From NCBI GenBank assembly GCA_038322815.1, contig JBBQGG010000011.1:1-55932 (forward strand): DNA of 55,932 nucleotides, written 5' to 3'. A program made the position numbers and the translations under genes. Below, one piece after another: positions 1 to 8,279 of the stretch; the stretch's first letter is position 1, and each line of letters starts with the position of its first letter. Source of the DNA: PALSA-1296 sp038322815. GTDB lineage: Bacteria > Bacteroidota > Ignavibacteria > Palsa-1295. The notes below the pieces were generated by a model, which was not told where the DNA came from, ran no database searches, and saw nothing but the letters and a program-made list of their open reading frames with translations.

Positions 1-296
1 CTATGCTATGGCTGCCTAAGCTCCGCGGGCTAGTACCGCGTTGACGCTGTTTCTCTCTTCGGAGAGAGGGTGCCCTTCTGCAAAACTCATTAGAACGAGC
101 GAGTTTTGATCACAGGAGTCGTATGTTCGGTCTCTTTCATGTTGAACGCTTTTCGCACATGATCGTAAAAAGGAAGAGCGATGATGATTGTCGGTTGCCT
201 CTTGCTATGGCAATCATCATTAAATAACAAGAGGATACGTGCGTAGACGCTGCGGAACGTGCTTTTCGGACAGGGGTTAAATTCCCCTCACCTCCA
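1..296 (+). ncRNA. ssrA: tmRNA (ssrA), 3' part, 5' end outside window
   Basis: Transfer-messenger RNA rescues stalled ribosomes and tags the unfinished protein for proteolysis. The window opens inside the tag frame: bases 2-19 read Tyr-Ala-Met-Ala-Ala-stop. Bases 20-240 hold several hairpins in the pseudoknot region, for example arms 52-57/62-67 around a TTCG loop. The tRNA-like end is clear: T stem 272-276/284-288, 3' acceptor strand 289-295 and discriminator A at 296. The CCA tail is not fully encoded, because CTT follows. The T loop (277-283) reads TTAAATT, so the position normally occupied by C56 is A, which is unusual. The 5' half, with the other acceptor strand, lies before the window. 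Identity is certain; the exact 3' end may be off by one base. Confidence 0.95.
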
Positions 297-307
297 CTTT
301 TTCACTT

Positions 308-805
<498 letters not shown>

Positions 806-813
806 ATTAATCT

Positions 814-1695
814 ATGAAAATTCTTATTTCGGGTTCTACAGGTTTTATCGGTACAAAACTTGTTGATCGTCTTCGTGCTTCTGGGCATGATGTGACAAGA
901 CTTGTCAGGTCTTCATCTGATACAGGATTATTTTGGGATCCTTATAAAAGTAACGTTGATATTTCACGCATGGAAGGCTATGATGCCTTCGTGCATCTTT
1001 CAGGCGAATCCATCAACGGCAGATGGACAGCATCCAAGAAAAAAAAGATAATGAATAGTCGCATTATTTCAACTCGGTTTCTTGCTGAGTGTATTTCAAA
1101 ATTGAAAAATCCGCCGAAAGCTTTTATCTGCTCCTCAGCAATTGGGTACTACGGAAATCGCGGAGATGAAGAACTAACTGAATCAAGTTCTGCTGGTACA
1201 GGCTTTCTTGCTGAAGTCTGCAAAGCGTGGGAAGCAGAAACTAAACCCATCGAAGTAAAAGGAATTCGTGTCGTGAATGTCCGCACTGGATTGGTTTTGA
1301 GTCCTGAAGGCGGAGCGCTAAAACAATTACTGTTTCCTTTTAAAATGGGAGTTGGGGGAGTTGTTGGCTCTGGAAAACAATGGTGGAGTTGGATTGCATT
1401 AAATGATCTTCTGAAAATTTATCAATTCGTTGTTGAAAATGAATCTATAAAAGGAGCTATAGATGCAACCGCACCCAACCCTACTACAAATAAAATATTT
1501 GTAAAAAATTTAGGGAAAGTTCTTCGTCGCCCAGCGATTTTTCCGCTTCCATCAATTGCTGTAAAGTTAATATTTGGAGAAATGGGACAGGAGCTATTGC
1601 TCGACGGACAGAGAGTGATCCCGAAAAAACTCATTGATGCAGAATTTAGATTTAAGCAGACAGTATTGGAAAATTATCTAAACCAGATTTTGTAA
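814..1695 (+). CDS. TIGR01777-type NAD(P)-dependent epimerase (YfcH/SDR39U1-like)
   Basis: An atypical short-chain dehydrogenase of the TIGR01777 family, found from bacteria to human SDR39U1; the substrate is unknown. The N-terminal Rossmann motif GSTGFIG is at residues 7-13, followed by HLSGESINGRW near residue 68, a hallmark of this family. The C-terminal part carries the DUF1731-like segment (GQELLLDGQRVIPKKL). At 293 aa it has the expected length. It starts 8 nt after dps and is probably cotranscribed. The gene is intact. Its cellular job cannot be told from context. Confidence 0.85.
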   Translation: MKILISGSTGFIGTKLVDRLRASGHDVTRLVRSSSDTGLFWDPYKSNVDISRMEGYDAFVHLSGESINGRWTASKKKKIMNSRIISTRFLAECISKLKNPPKAFICSSAIGYYGNRGDEELTESSSAGTGFLAEVCKAWEAETKPIEVKGIRVVNVRTGLVLSPEGGALKQLLFPFKMGVGGVVGSGKQWWSWIALNDLLKIYQFVVENESIKGAIDATAPNPTTNKIFVKNLGKVLRRPAIFPLPSIAVKLIFGEMGQELLLDGQRVIPKKLIDAEFRFKQTVLENYLNQIL

Positions 1696-1714
1696 TAATT
1701 CTTACTGCTTACTT

Positions 1715-2920
1715 TTATCTGTGAACGAATTTTTCACAAACAGAACTTAATTCTTGATAAAGATCAGGGGAATAGCCGTTTGTTGTATAAATAAGTTTAT
1801 GATTTGGATTGAAGAGAAAAAAACTTGGATAGCCATCTACTGCGAAAGCATTCTCGGCATTCTTGTCTATTTGTAAGGACATGTACGAAATTGAATGTTT
1901 TTTGACGTAGCGTTTAATAACTTCAAGGTCATCAAATGCATTGACACTGATAATTTCCAAACCTTTATCTTTATAAGAGAAAAAAAGTCTTTCTAAAGGT
2001 TGAATTGAGTACGCGCATGGACCACATGCATAAAACCAAAAATCCAGGAGTATAAATTTATCTTTTATAGATTGAATGTCTATTTTTTTACCATTCATAG
2101 TTGTGCCTTGAAATGCCGGAAGATTGTTGCCTATCTCCATAGGGCTACGCTTGATTGTTTTGCAACTTGAACTGTCTATAATGATTGTATTGCTTCGCAA
2201 AAAATGTCTTTTTTTTCTGTTAATTTCTTTTATAAGAATTTCTTTCGAAATATGTTGAGATATCGAATCAAGTATAGACTCGGTATATGTTATAGAATTC
2301 AAATAAACATCTTTTGCTATGAAATAAAAGAGCATACTATCATGTTCGCGAAAGTAAAGTTTTTTAAAGTCTTTGTTCATATTCGTGTCTGCACTTGAAT
2401 AGGTCACTGTAAATTCCTTGCATCTAGTGTTTTTTATAAAAGTATCGTTTTCAGTGATGTTAGAAAAAAAGGTTAAAATGTCATTTTGTTTTATATATGA
2501 ATCTTTATCAGCTGTTAATCCGGTAAAAATCTCATTATTCATCATCGCTGATATTTCCCCCCGATTTATTAATTGCTTTTTAAGAGTATTTATATTCTTC
2601 TTTAATGTACTAGTATTTTGCGCAGTATAAAAAAAATTTTCATCCTGAAAATATGTAGTGGTGTCGCTATAATTATTGATAGCAACTTTTAAGAAAAGGA
2701 AGGAAGTGTTAATATCCTTGGTAAATGAAAATACATTTATGGTCTTCGATGAAAAATCCATGAATTCATTTTCGTTCTTGGTATGAAAAAATAAAACTCC
2801 TGAATCTAATGAAGAAAAATGACATAAATAATTTAAGAGGTCTTTCGAAGCATTCTCTCCGTTCTTTTGTTGTGCAAAAGCGGACGTTGAAAAAAAAAAT
2901 AAAATGAAATAAATTTTCAT
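1715..2920 (-). CDS. secreted thioredoxin-fold (TlpA/ResA-like) protein with long N-terminal domain
   Basis: A 401-residue exported protein with a cleavable signal peptide (residues 1-16, ending SAFAQQ) and a TlpA-like thioredoxin domain in about residues 255-401. The redox motif is CGPC in the context DFWFYACGPCA, and the cis-proline loop is VDGYPSFFLF. The usual Trp before the first Cys is replaced by Ala, so redox potential or partner choice may differ from standard TlpA/ResA. Residues 20-250 match no family I recognise; in Bacteroidota such proteins often carry a DUF4369-like partner domain. Base composition is visibly more AT-rich than the flanking genes. It lies 58 nt downstream of the small Cys-rich secreted gene on the same strand, which suggests a disulfide-handling partnership in the envelope. 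Confidence 0.75.
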   Translation of the reverse strand: MKIYFILFFFSTSAFAQQKNGENASKDLLNYLCHFSSLDSGVLFFHTKNENEFMDFSSKTINVFSFTKDINTSFLFLKVAINNYSDTTTYFQDENFFYTAQNTSTLKKNINTLKKQLINRGEISAMMNNEIFTGLTADKDSYIKQNDILTFFSNITENDTFIKNTRCKEFTVTYSSADTNMNKDFKKLYFREHDSMLFYFIAKDVYLNSITYTESILDSISQHISKEILIKEINRKKRHFLRSNTIIIDSSSCKTIKRSPMEIGNNLPAFQGTTMNGKKIDIQSIKDKFILLDFWFYACGPCAYSIQPLERLFFSYKDKGLEIISVNAFDDLEVIKRYVKKHSISYMSLQIDKNAENAFAVDGYPSFFLFNPNHKLIYTTNGYSPDLYQELSSVCEKFVHR

Positions 2921-2978
2921 TATATAACAATGAAAATGTTATTGATACAAATGGCCCTTAAAGTAAATTGATATTGCG

Positions 2979-3464
2979 TCAATTATTATTCCACCAACCT
3001 TGATTTGGGTTTACACATGACCAACAAGGTGCTGTAAAGCAAGAATTGTGGGGATAACAACCACCTGAACCGCCCGCCTCAGATAAATGACATATACACC
3101 TCACTCCCCCCGAACCTCCCCCATTGCCAAGCGATGTCGGTGGAAAAGTAGTATCAAAAGGAATCCACCAGTAAGTATGACCATTGGAAGGAATCGTAAA
3201 ATGAGCGGAATCCCAACTGCTTACATCAAAAGCGTATAAAGACGATTGATCACTTGATAAGGAATTGTAAGTAGTGTCAAAAATGTAGAGATTGCCAGAT
3301 CCGTCACTAACTATTGACATAACAACAGCATGTCCGGAATCAATTAATGATCGATGCGGCGTTGTAAACGTTGGATCCCATGTTTGTGCGAAAAGTACTG
3401 AGCAAGAAACGTGTAAAAATAATGAAAAGAAAAGCGTTAAAAATGTTTTCATTGGATTATGCAT
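2979..3464 (-). CDS. small secreted protein with Gly/Cys-rich C-terminus, unknown function
   Basis: No family recognised. The protein has 161 residues with a signal peptide ending near SVLFAQ. A second Met at residue 5 (start at 3452) gives a more typical signal sequence and may be the true start. The C-terminal 50 residues are rich in Gly and Cys (GGSGGVRCICHLSEAGGSGG, then several more Cys). The overall style, a short exported Cys-rich protein, resembles the small proteins at 49.7, 52.2 and 54.8 kb, although I see no direct alignment. It lies just upstream of the TlpA-like gene on the same strand, so disulfide isomerisation of this product is a reasonable guess. Confidence 0.55.
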   Translation of the reverse strand: MHNPMKTFLTLFFSLFLHVSCSVLFAQTWDPTFTTPHRSLIDSGHAVVMSIVSDGSGNLYIFDTTYNSLSSDQSSLYAFDVSSWDSAHFTIPSNGHTYWWIPFDTTFPPTSLGNGGGSGGVRCICHLSEAGGSGGCYPHNSCFTAPCWSCVNPNQGWWNNN

Positions 3465-3574
3465 AAATATTTATTAAAGAAAAAACCAGATGCAGTAAAA
3501 AAAAACCAAATGCAAGGAGAAGGTTCCGTTCAAGTCAAACAATTATTTTATCTCGCTTCTAAAGATAGAGAAGA

Positions 3575-5377
3575 TTACTTAAAATCTTTTAACACTAATT
3601 GCGGCGTCGTCCGACCGTTATATTCATTTTCATCCAGGGCAAAAACCATTTCTAAATCATCTCGAAGCTTTCCGTTCTCATCTTTAAGTTCGTCGATCTT
3701 TTTGCCTAAACTGAATCCGATTGCATCAATTGGATTTCCGCCAAGGTTAAAAGGGATGGTGTTTGGATTCGTATCGGTACGATTTGCTTTGAATGCTTCG
3801 TAATCAATACGATGTGTAGATCTGAGATTGGCTTTTAGGTGCGGAACACCTTTGCCAACGATGCGCGGAGTACCGACAACTTGAACATCTTTAGCATAAA
3901 ATAACGGACGCATGTTATCGGGCCCGAACGGAGCAAGTTGACGGATGACGGCAAAATATTTTGGAGTCAATTCGCCGAGATCAATTTCAGCATCAATGAC
4001 GAGTTCACGCTGCAGCATCGAATCGCTAACCATTTCCTGCGCGATAAGATTGATCGCTTCACGAAATTCTGCAACGCGTTCTGGAAGCATTGAAACTCCC
4101 GCAGCATATTTATGTCCGCCGAAGGTTACGAGTTTATCTTCGCAACGCTTTAGCGCCGAATGAATATCGAATCCGATAATTGAGCGTGCACTCCCTTTAG
4201 CAAGACCATCGATTGTTGTCATCAAGACAACAGGCAGATGATATTTTTCAACAAGACGTGATGCAACAATACCTATCACTCCGGCATGCCATTCCGGCTT
4301 ATGCAAAACGATGATCCTATCGCGTTCACGATTAAGTATTTCATCAACGAGGATAACAGCTTCGAAGAAAGCTTCTTCATCAATTTTGCGGCGATTAATA
4401 TTTTCGAGTTCAAGAACTGCGGCTGAGTGTAATGCTTCATCGACCGTTTGTGCCATCAGTAATTCAACTGACCGGCTGCCTTCACCTAATCTTCCGGCAG
4501 CATTTATTCTTGGGGCAAGACCGAAAACGATCTGCGTTGTCGTAATTTTTCCTTGTTTAAGATTCGCTCCGTCAATAAGTGCTTTTATTCCGGGACGTGG
4601 CCGTTCATTCAAAAGCTTCAACCCGAAATGAACAAGGATACGGTTTTCTCCTTTAAGCGAAACAATATCTGCCGAGCTTGCAAGAGCTACAAAATCCAAA
4701 TAATGATAAGCATATTCTTTTTTGCCGTAAGATTCGGCAAGGGATTCGACTAATTTAAATGCTACTCCGCAGCCGCAGAGATGTTTATAGGGATAATCGC
4801 AACCCGGTTTTATAGGATTGAGAATAGCATTGGCATTTGGAAGGGAATCCGTTGGCTCGTGATGATCGCAAATGATGACATCAACATCCTTGCTTCGGGC
4901 ATAGGCAACAGCATCGATAGCTGTTATGCCGCAGTCGATCGCAACAAGGAGTGATGGCTTGCCTTGCACACCATTAAAAAGACGGTCGAGACTATTGGTC
5001 GTCAGACCGTAGCCTTCGGTAAACCTATTCGGGATATGATACGCAACATTTGCCCCAAGCGACCGGAGGAAAAGCGTCATCATTGCTGTGCTTGTCGTGC
5101 CGTCAACATCATAATCACCGTAAACGGCGATCAGCTCGTTCTGCTCGATGGCAGTACGAATGCGGCTTGTCGCAATATCCATATCGGACATCAGCGATGG
5201 CGGATGTAATTGGTCTAATGACGGGCGAAAGAAAATTTTCGCTTCGTCGAATGTATTTATTCCACGAGAAACAAGAATAGATGCTATACTTTCCGGAACA
5301 TTGATCGATTGTGATAAACTGCGCGCAGTCCCCGTTTCCTCCGCAGATTTCTGCGAGAGATTCCACCTGAAACGCAC
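3575..5377 (-). CDS. recJ: single-stranded-DNA-specific exonuclease RecJ
   Basis: RecJ degrades single-stranded DNA 5' to 3' in recombination and mismatch or base-excision repair. At 600 aa it is close to the family length. The DHH phosphoesterase motifs are present: YGDYDVDGTTS near residue 86, and the DHH triad in VDVIICDHHEP near residue 172. The DHHA1 motif GGHKYAAGVSM is near residue 427, followed by an OB-fold region with PFGPDNMRPLF. The start is GTG at 5377 (MRFRW); no in-frame ATG lies upstream before the intergenic region. It is divergent from kduD, with about 107 nt between them. Confidence 0.95.
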   Translation of the reverse strand: MRFRWNLSQKSAEETGTARSLSQSINVPESIASILVSRGINTFDEAKIFFRPSLDQLHPPSLMSDMDIATSRIRTAIEQNELIAVYGDYDVDGTTSTAMMTLFLRSLGANVAYHIPNRFTEGYGLTTNSLDRLFNGVQGKPSLLVAIDCGITAIDAVAYARSKDVDVIICDHHEPTDSLPNANAILNPIKPGCDYPYKHLCGCGVAFKLVESLAESYGKKEYAYHYLDFVALASSADIVSLKGENRILVHFGLKLLNERPRPGIKALIDGANLKQGKITTTQIVFGLAPRINAAGRLGEGSRSVELLMAQTVDEALHSAAVLELENINRRKIDEEAFFEAVILVDEILNRERDRIIVLHKPEWHAGVIGIVASRLVEKYHLPVVLMTTIDGLAKGSARSIIGFDIHSALKRCEDKLVTFGGHKYAAGVSMLPERVAEFREAINLIAQEMVSDSMLQRELVIDAEIDLGELTPKYFAVIRQLAPFGPDNMRPLFYAKDVQVVGTPRIVGKGVPHLKANLRSTHRIDYEAFKANRTDTNPNTIPFNLGGNPIDAIGFSLGKKIDELKDENGKLRDDLEMVFALDENEYNGRTTPQLVLKDFK

Positions 5378-5445
5378 GTAGTACCTCTTATGTATTAATT
5401 AATTGTTACGAATTTACGGAATTTTTGGGGCGGTGGAGGTAAATA

Positions 5446-5477
5446 TTGAAGTAAAGTCGATTTTATCCGTATTTTTG
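5446..5477 (+). promoter_or_regulatory. Bacteroidota-type promoter of kduD, probably leaderless
   Basis: A TTG at 5446-5448 and a TATTTTTG box at 5470-5477 are separated by 21 nt, matching the Bacteroidota TTTG / TAnnTTTG pattern. The kduD ATG at 5485 is only 7 nt past the box, about where transcription should begin. The mRNA would thus have no, or almost no, 5' leader. Seen in sequence; the start site itself is inferred. Confidence 0.6.
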
Positions 5478-5484
5478 AGCCATA

Positions 5485-6252
5485 ATGGTGTATGTTAATA
5501 AACTTTTCGGATTACCTGGCAAGACAGCCATCATCACCGGAGCCTCTCGCGGCTTAGGACGGGCTGCGGCGATCGCATTAAATTCTGCAGGCGCAGATGT
5601 CATTCTTATCGGCAGAGATTCTGCGAGCTTAGAAGAAACAAGGTCGCTTCTAACCGATGCGAAGAGATCGAAAATATTCGAAGCCGATGTCACTTCCGTT
5701 GATGCAAGAAAAAAGATCATTACCGATGTGATTGGTGATTTCGGCAAGATCGATATTCTGATCAATAATGCCGGTATCATCCGAAGAGATTCAGCTTTGG
5801 AATATTCCGAGCGCGATTGGAATGAAGTGATCGAAACAAATCTCACTTCGGTTTTTCATTGGTCGCAGGATGCTGCAAAAGAAATGATGAAGACAGGCGG
5901 CGGCAAAATTATTAATATTGCATCGGTTCTCTCTTTTTCCGGCGGAGTGAATGTCGTTGCTTATGCTGCAGCAAAAGGCGGCGTTGCACAGCTTACAAAA
6001 GCGCTTGCCAATGAATGGGCAAAGCATGGGATTAATGTAAATGCGATCGCACCCGGATATTTTGAAACGGATGCAACATCGGCATTGCGAAAAAATCCCG
6101 AACGATCGGCACAGATTCTATCGCGCATCCCTGCCGGAAGATTCGGCGAGCCGAACGAATTAGCCGGCGCTTTCATTTTTCTTTCTTCGTCAGCGTCGGA
6201 TTATATGCATGGGCATATTATGGCAGTAGATGGCGGATTTAATGCGTATTGA
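5485..6252 (+). CDS. kduD: 2-dehydro-3-deoxy-D-gluconate 5-dehydrogenase KduD-like SDR
   Basis: A classical short-chain dehydrogenase of 255 aa. The cofactor motif is TGASRGLG (residues 18-25), with NNAG near 93, catalytic Ser in INIASVLSFSGG and the YAAAKGG (YxxxK) motif. The segments NNAGIIRR, LANEWAKHGINVNAIAPGY and RIPAGRFGEP are those of KduD, which interconverts 2,5-diketo-3-deoxygluconate and KDG in pectin/alginate/uronate breakdown. The next genes encode a KduI/IolB-like cupin and an RraA-like aldolase, so a deoxyuronate pathway is the best reading. Gluconate 5-dehydrogenase is the main alternative. The start is the ATG just past the promoter. Confidence 0.8.
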   Translation: MVYVNKLFGLPGKTAIITGASRGLGRAAAIALNSAGADVILIGRDSASLEETRSLLTDAKRSKIFEADVTSVDARKKIITDVIGDFGKIDILINNAGIIRRDSALEYSERDWNEVIETNLTSVFHWSQDAAKEMMKTGGGKIINIASVLSFSGGVNVVAYAAAKGGVAQLTKALANEWAKHGINVNAIAPGYFETDATSALRKNPERSAQILSRIPAGRFGEPNELAGAFIFLSSSASDYMHGHIMAVDGGFNAY

Positions 6253-6260
6253 ACCTACGT

Positions 6261-6361
6261 GTCATTCTGAACGTAACGAAGTGGAGTGAAGAATCCCCTG
6301 AGGGTTAGTAGAGAATGTGTTCGGCACGATTAACGGGATTCTTCGCTGCGCTCAAAATGAC
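6261..6361. repeat. REP-like long inverted repeat
   Basis: The left arm begins GTCATTCTGAACGTAACGAA (6261-6280) and continues to about 6298. The right arm (6334-6361) is its imperfect reverse complement, beginning GGGATTCTTCGCTGCGCTCA near 6335. The core is the very common GTCATTCTGAGCGAAGCGAAGAATC-type extragenic palindrome found in many bacterial genomes. It sits between kduD and the cupin gene, and would form a large stem-loop in the mRNA that could separate expression of the two. One copy only in this window. Confidence 0.75.
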
Positions 6362-6388
6362 GCAATAATTACAACACTATAATTTTTT

Positions 6389-7183
6389 ATGCAAAACAAC
6401 TGGCTATTTCGAAACACGGCATCACAAAAGGGAAGAACGATCTCGATCACTCCTGAGAATTCAGAATTTAAATTTCTTTCTGCCGGAAGAATAATTTTAG
6501 ATCAGAAAATTCCGAAAGCAAGCGGAGTCAATGAAGGCGCTGAAACAACGCTACTCTGTCTGCATGGAAAGGGAAGCGTTACTGTCGGCGGTTCGTCATA
6601 TGAACTATCCCGATTAGACGGAATCTATATTCCGCGAGGCATGCCTTTCGAAGTGACAACAGATTTTTTTGTTGATCTTGCAGAAGCCTCATGTCCCACG
6701 GAAAAAACTCATCCGGTGCAATATGTAAATTTTAATAAAGATGTAAAAAACAGTGATAGCCTCACATTGCATGTCGGAGCAGAACCATATTATCGCGATA
6801 TCCATAAGGTTATCGCAGAGAATGTTCAGGGTTCGCGTATCTTGATGGGAGTGACGATGTCCAAACCCGGCAATTGGACAAGCTGGCCGCCGCATGAACA
6901 TGAAAAGACACGAGAAGAATTATATCTTTTTTTTGACATGGATAAGCCCGGTTTCGGTACGCAATTTATTTATACGGATCTGGAAAATCCTGAATTCTCT
7001 ATGCCTGTTTATGAAGATGATGCCGTGACGATCGTCAAAGGCTATCATCCGAATGTTGCTTCGCCGGGTTATCCCATAAATTTCTGCTGGGTATTGTGTT
7101 CACTTGAAGATGATACGTGGAGAAGTCTTGGCGGAGTAAACGTACAACCGGGATTTGAATCCATGCCGACGGGGCTGAGGTAA
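6389..7183 (+). CDS. KduI/IolB-family cupin isomerase
   Basis: A bicupin isomerase of the KduI/IolB family, 264 aa. It has the metal-ligand signature GNWTSWPPHEHE (His, His and the following Glu, near residues 157-170) and a second His in KGYHPNVASPGY. KduI converts 5-keto-4-deoxyuronate to 2,5-diketo-3-deoxygluconate; IolB isomerises 5-deoxyglucuronate in inositol breakdown. The PPHEHE motif looks closer to IolB, whereas the neighbour kduD argues for a KduI role. I see no other iol genes in the window, so the KduI role is favoured. Start ATG at 6389, 28 nt after the palindrome. Confidence 0.75.
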   Translation: MQNNWLFRNTASQKGRTISITPENSEFKFLSAGRIILDQKIPKASGVNEGAETTLLCLHGKGSVTVGGSSYELSRLDGIYIPRGMPFEVTTDFFVDLAEASCPTEKTHPVQYVNFNKDVKNSDSLTLHVGAEPYYRDIHKVIAENVQGSRILMGVTMSKPGNWTSWPPHEHEKTREELYLFFDMDKPGFGTQFIYTDLENPEFSMPVYEDDAVTIVKGYHPNVASPGYPINFCWVLCSLEDDTWRSLGGVNVQPGFESMPTGLR

Positions 7184-7185
7184 TT

Positions 7186-7212
7186 AAGAACTAAGAACTA
7201 AGAATTAAGAAT
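7186..7212. repeat. heptamer tandem repeat directly upstream of a start codon
   Basis: Near-perfect tandem copies of AAGAACT (AAGAACT, AAGAACT, AAGAATT, AAGAAT) fill the gap between the cupin stop and the next ATG at 7216. A different heptamer, CTAACGA, sits in the same position before ndk and, as a single copy, before hldD. Function unknown; it replaces any recognisable ribosome binding site. Confidence 0.7.
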
Positions 7213-7215
7213 ACC

Positions 7216-7863
7216 ATGTCTTCAGATCTCGAATTTCTTGAATCCCTTTTTACTCCATTAATTAGTGATGTGATGGATAGACTCGGGATTTCGGGATATG
7301 TTCTGCCCCATTCCATCCAAACTATTTTTCCTGATCCGAATCTCAAGGTGGCGGGATATGCCTATCCCTGCAGAGTAATTCCAACAGATGAATATATAGA
7401 GATCGACAATTTATTAAAGATGGTGGATTCAATTCCTGCCGACTCGATGGTTATTGTTGCTGCCGATGCAGATATTGATGCTGCATTATGGGGAGGTCTG
7501 ATGTCAACGCGGGCAAAGACACGCGGAGCACGGGGCGCAATAGTAAACGGCGGAGTTCGCGATATTGAGCAGATATCCCGTCTCGAATTTCCTGTCTTCG
7601 GATCGTATCGCTGTATTAAAGATATTCGCAGAAGGGGATACATGGCAGAATACGGCGTTAAAGTCAGCATTGATGGTGTGAAAATTAATCCTAATGATAT
7701 TATTTTTGGTGATGCGAACGGCGTTGTCGTGATACCTTCGGAACATCAAGAAGCAATATTTATCGAACTCCATAAATCCTTCGTTGGTGAGCAGCGAACG
7801 GAATCGGGCTTACTATCGGGCCGGAGTGCCCAGGAGCTTTTCGGAGAATTTAAAACCTTTTAA
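7216..7863 (+). CDS. RraA-like aldolase/decarboxylase family protein
   Basis: A 215-residue protein of the RraA-like (formerly MenG-like) family. The diagnostic motif is GAIVNGGVRDIEQI (about residues 110-123), whose Arg-Asp pair binds substrate and metal in HMG/CHA aldolases. It is followed by DIRRRGYMAEYGV and DIIFGDANGVVVIP, also typical. Members are class II pyruvate aldolases or oxaloacetate decarboxylases; true RraA instead inhibits RNase E. Its place behind kduD and a KduI/IolB cupin suggests cleavage of a KDG-like keto acid in place of the missing kdgK/kdgA. The pathway step is inference; the family is clear. Confidence 0.8.
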   Translation: MSSDLEFLESLFTPLISDVMDRLGISGYVLPHSIQTIFPDPNLKVAGYAYPCRVIPTDEYIEIDNLLKMVDSIPADSMVIVAADADIDAALWGGLMSTRAKTRGARGAIVNGGVRDIEQISRLEFPVFGSYRCIKDIRRRGYMAEYGVKVSIDGVKINPNDIIFGDANGVVVIPSEHQEAIFIELHKSFVGEQRTESGLLSGRSAQELFGEFKTF

Positions 7864-7866
7864 AAT

Positions 7867-7890
7867 AAAAAAGGCAAGCCTGAACTTGCC
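7867..7890 (-). terminator. intrinsic terminator of the minus-strand small RNA
   Basis: On the minus strand the stem GGCAAG (7890-7885) and CTTGCC (7878-7873), with a 6-nt loop, is followed by six U (complement of 7867-7872). On the plus strand the same hairpin follows the RraA-like stop by 9 nt but lacks a U tract, so the minus direction is the stronger terminator. Confidence 0.75.
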
Positions 7891-7979
7891 CTTCTCAAAA
7901 CACTTCTGCATGTAATTAACCTAACCATACATTAGCAGCTTGTGCTTTTCTTACCCCGTGACAGGGTTGTTATACTTTC
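7867..7979 (-). ncRNA. putative structured small RNA, about 113 nt
   Basis: No family recognised. The stretch has its own canonical promoter (7985-8015, minus) and intrinsic terminator, with no ORF between. From the 5' end it holds a CCCTGTCACGGGG segment (7954-7966), then a long imperfect hairpin. The outer strands are AAAAGCAC / GTGTTTT; the inner strands are CTGC + AUGUA / UACAU + GCAG. The apical loop contains TGGTTAGGTTAA (7927-7916). The same 12-mer, again as a hairpin loop and again downstream of TGTCACGGG, occurs in the RNA unit at 15.9 kb. That recurrence is the strongest sign that this is a real conserved RNA. The 5' end is estimated as about 6 nt past the -7 box. Confidence 0.65.
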
Positions 7980-7984
7980 TTCTG

Positions 7985-8015
7985 CAAAAATACGAATCTC
8001 CAATAACTTTTGCAA
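7985..8015 (-). promoter_or_regulatory. Bacteroidota-type promoter of the minus-strand small RNA
   Basis: Reading the minus strand, TTG (complement of 8013-8015) is followed after exactly 20 nt by TATTTTTG (complement of 7985-7992), an ideal match to the TTTG-N(19-21)-TAnnTTTG pattern. No minus-strand ORF follows; a terminator lies about 100 nt downstream, so the product is a small RNA. Confidence 0.75.
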
Positions 8016-8207
8016 CCCCTTTTTTTGCCAAATCTTACTTTTAGCCACCTTTCCGTTACTAAGATAATCTTTTTATCGCTCTTTAAAAAGAAAACCTTAA
8101 AAATATATGAATTTTAATTATGTAAAAATAACTCATTGTTTTGTAACTGCTTACAGGTAAGCTATACAGATAATCCTGATTTTTAGTAATAAAAAAAAGC
8201 CAAAAAA

Positions 8208-8239
8208 TTTGGATTCCGATAATTATTGTCGTATTTTTG
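8208..8239 (+). promoter_or_regulatory. strong Bacteroidota-type promoter
   Basis: TTTG at 8208-8211 and TATTTTTG at 8232-8239 are exactly 20 nt apart. The expected transcript starts near 8246. It would open with a partial CGATA hairpin and a GCCACGG segment (8263-8269), then run through a signal-peptide-like ORF to a hairpin at about 8442. The GCCACGG element also appears at the 5' ends of the two RNA units at 15.6 and 16.2 kb. Confidence 0.7.
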
Positions 8240-8279
8240 TATCGAAATCGAGAAACGATATAGCCACGGAATAAAGGAG

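Noticed and set aside
3459..3803. Open frame of 114 codons on the plus strand
   Set aside because: It overlaps recJ on the opposite strand and has no family features; its start is in the poly-A-rich gap.
7916..7927. Telomere-like GGTTAG sequence
   Set aside because: Only one and a half copies, inside an RNA hairpin loop; no tandem array.
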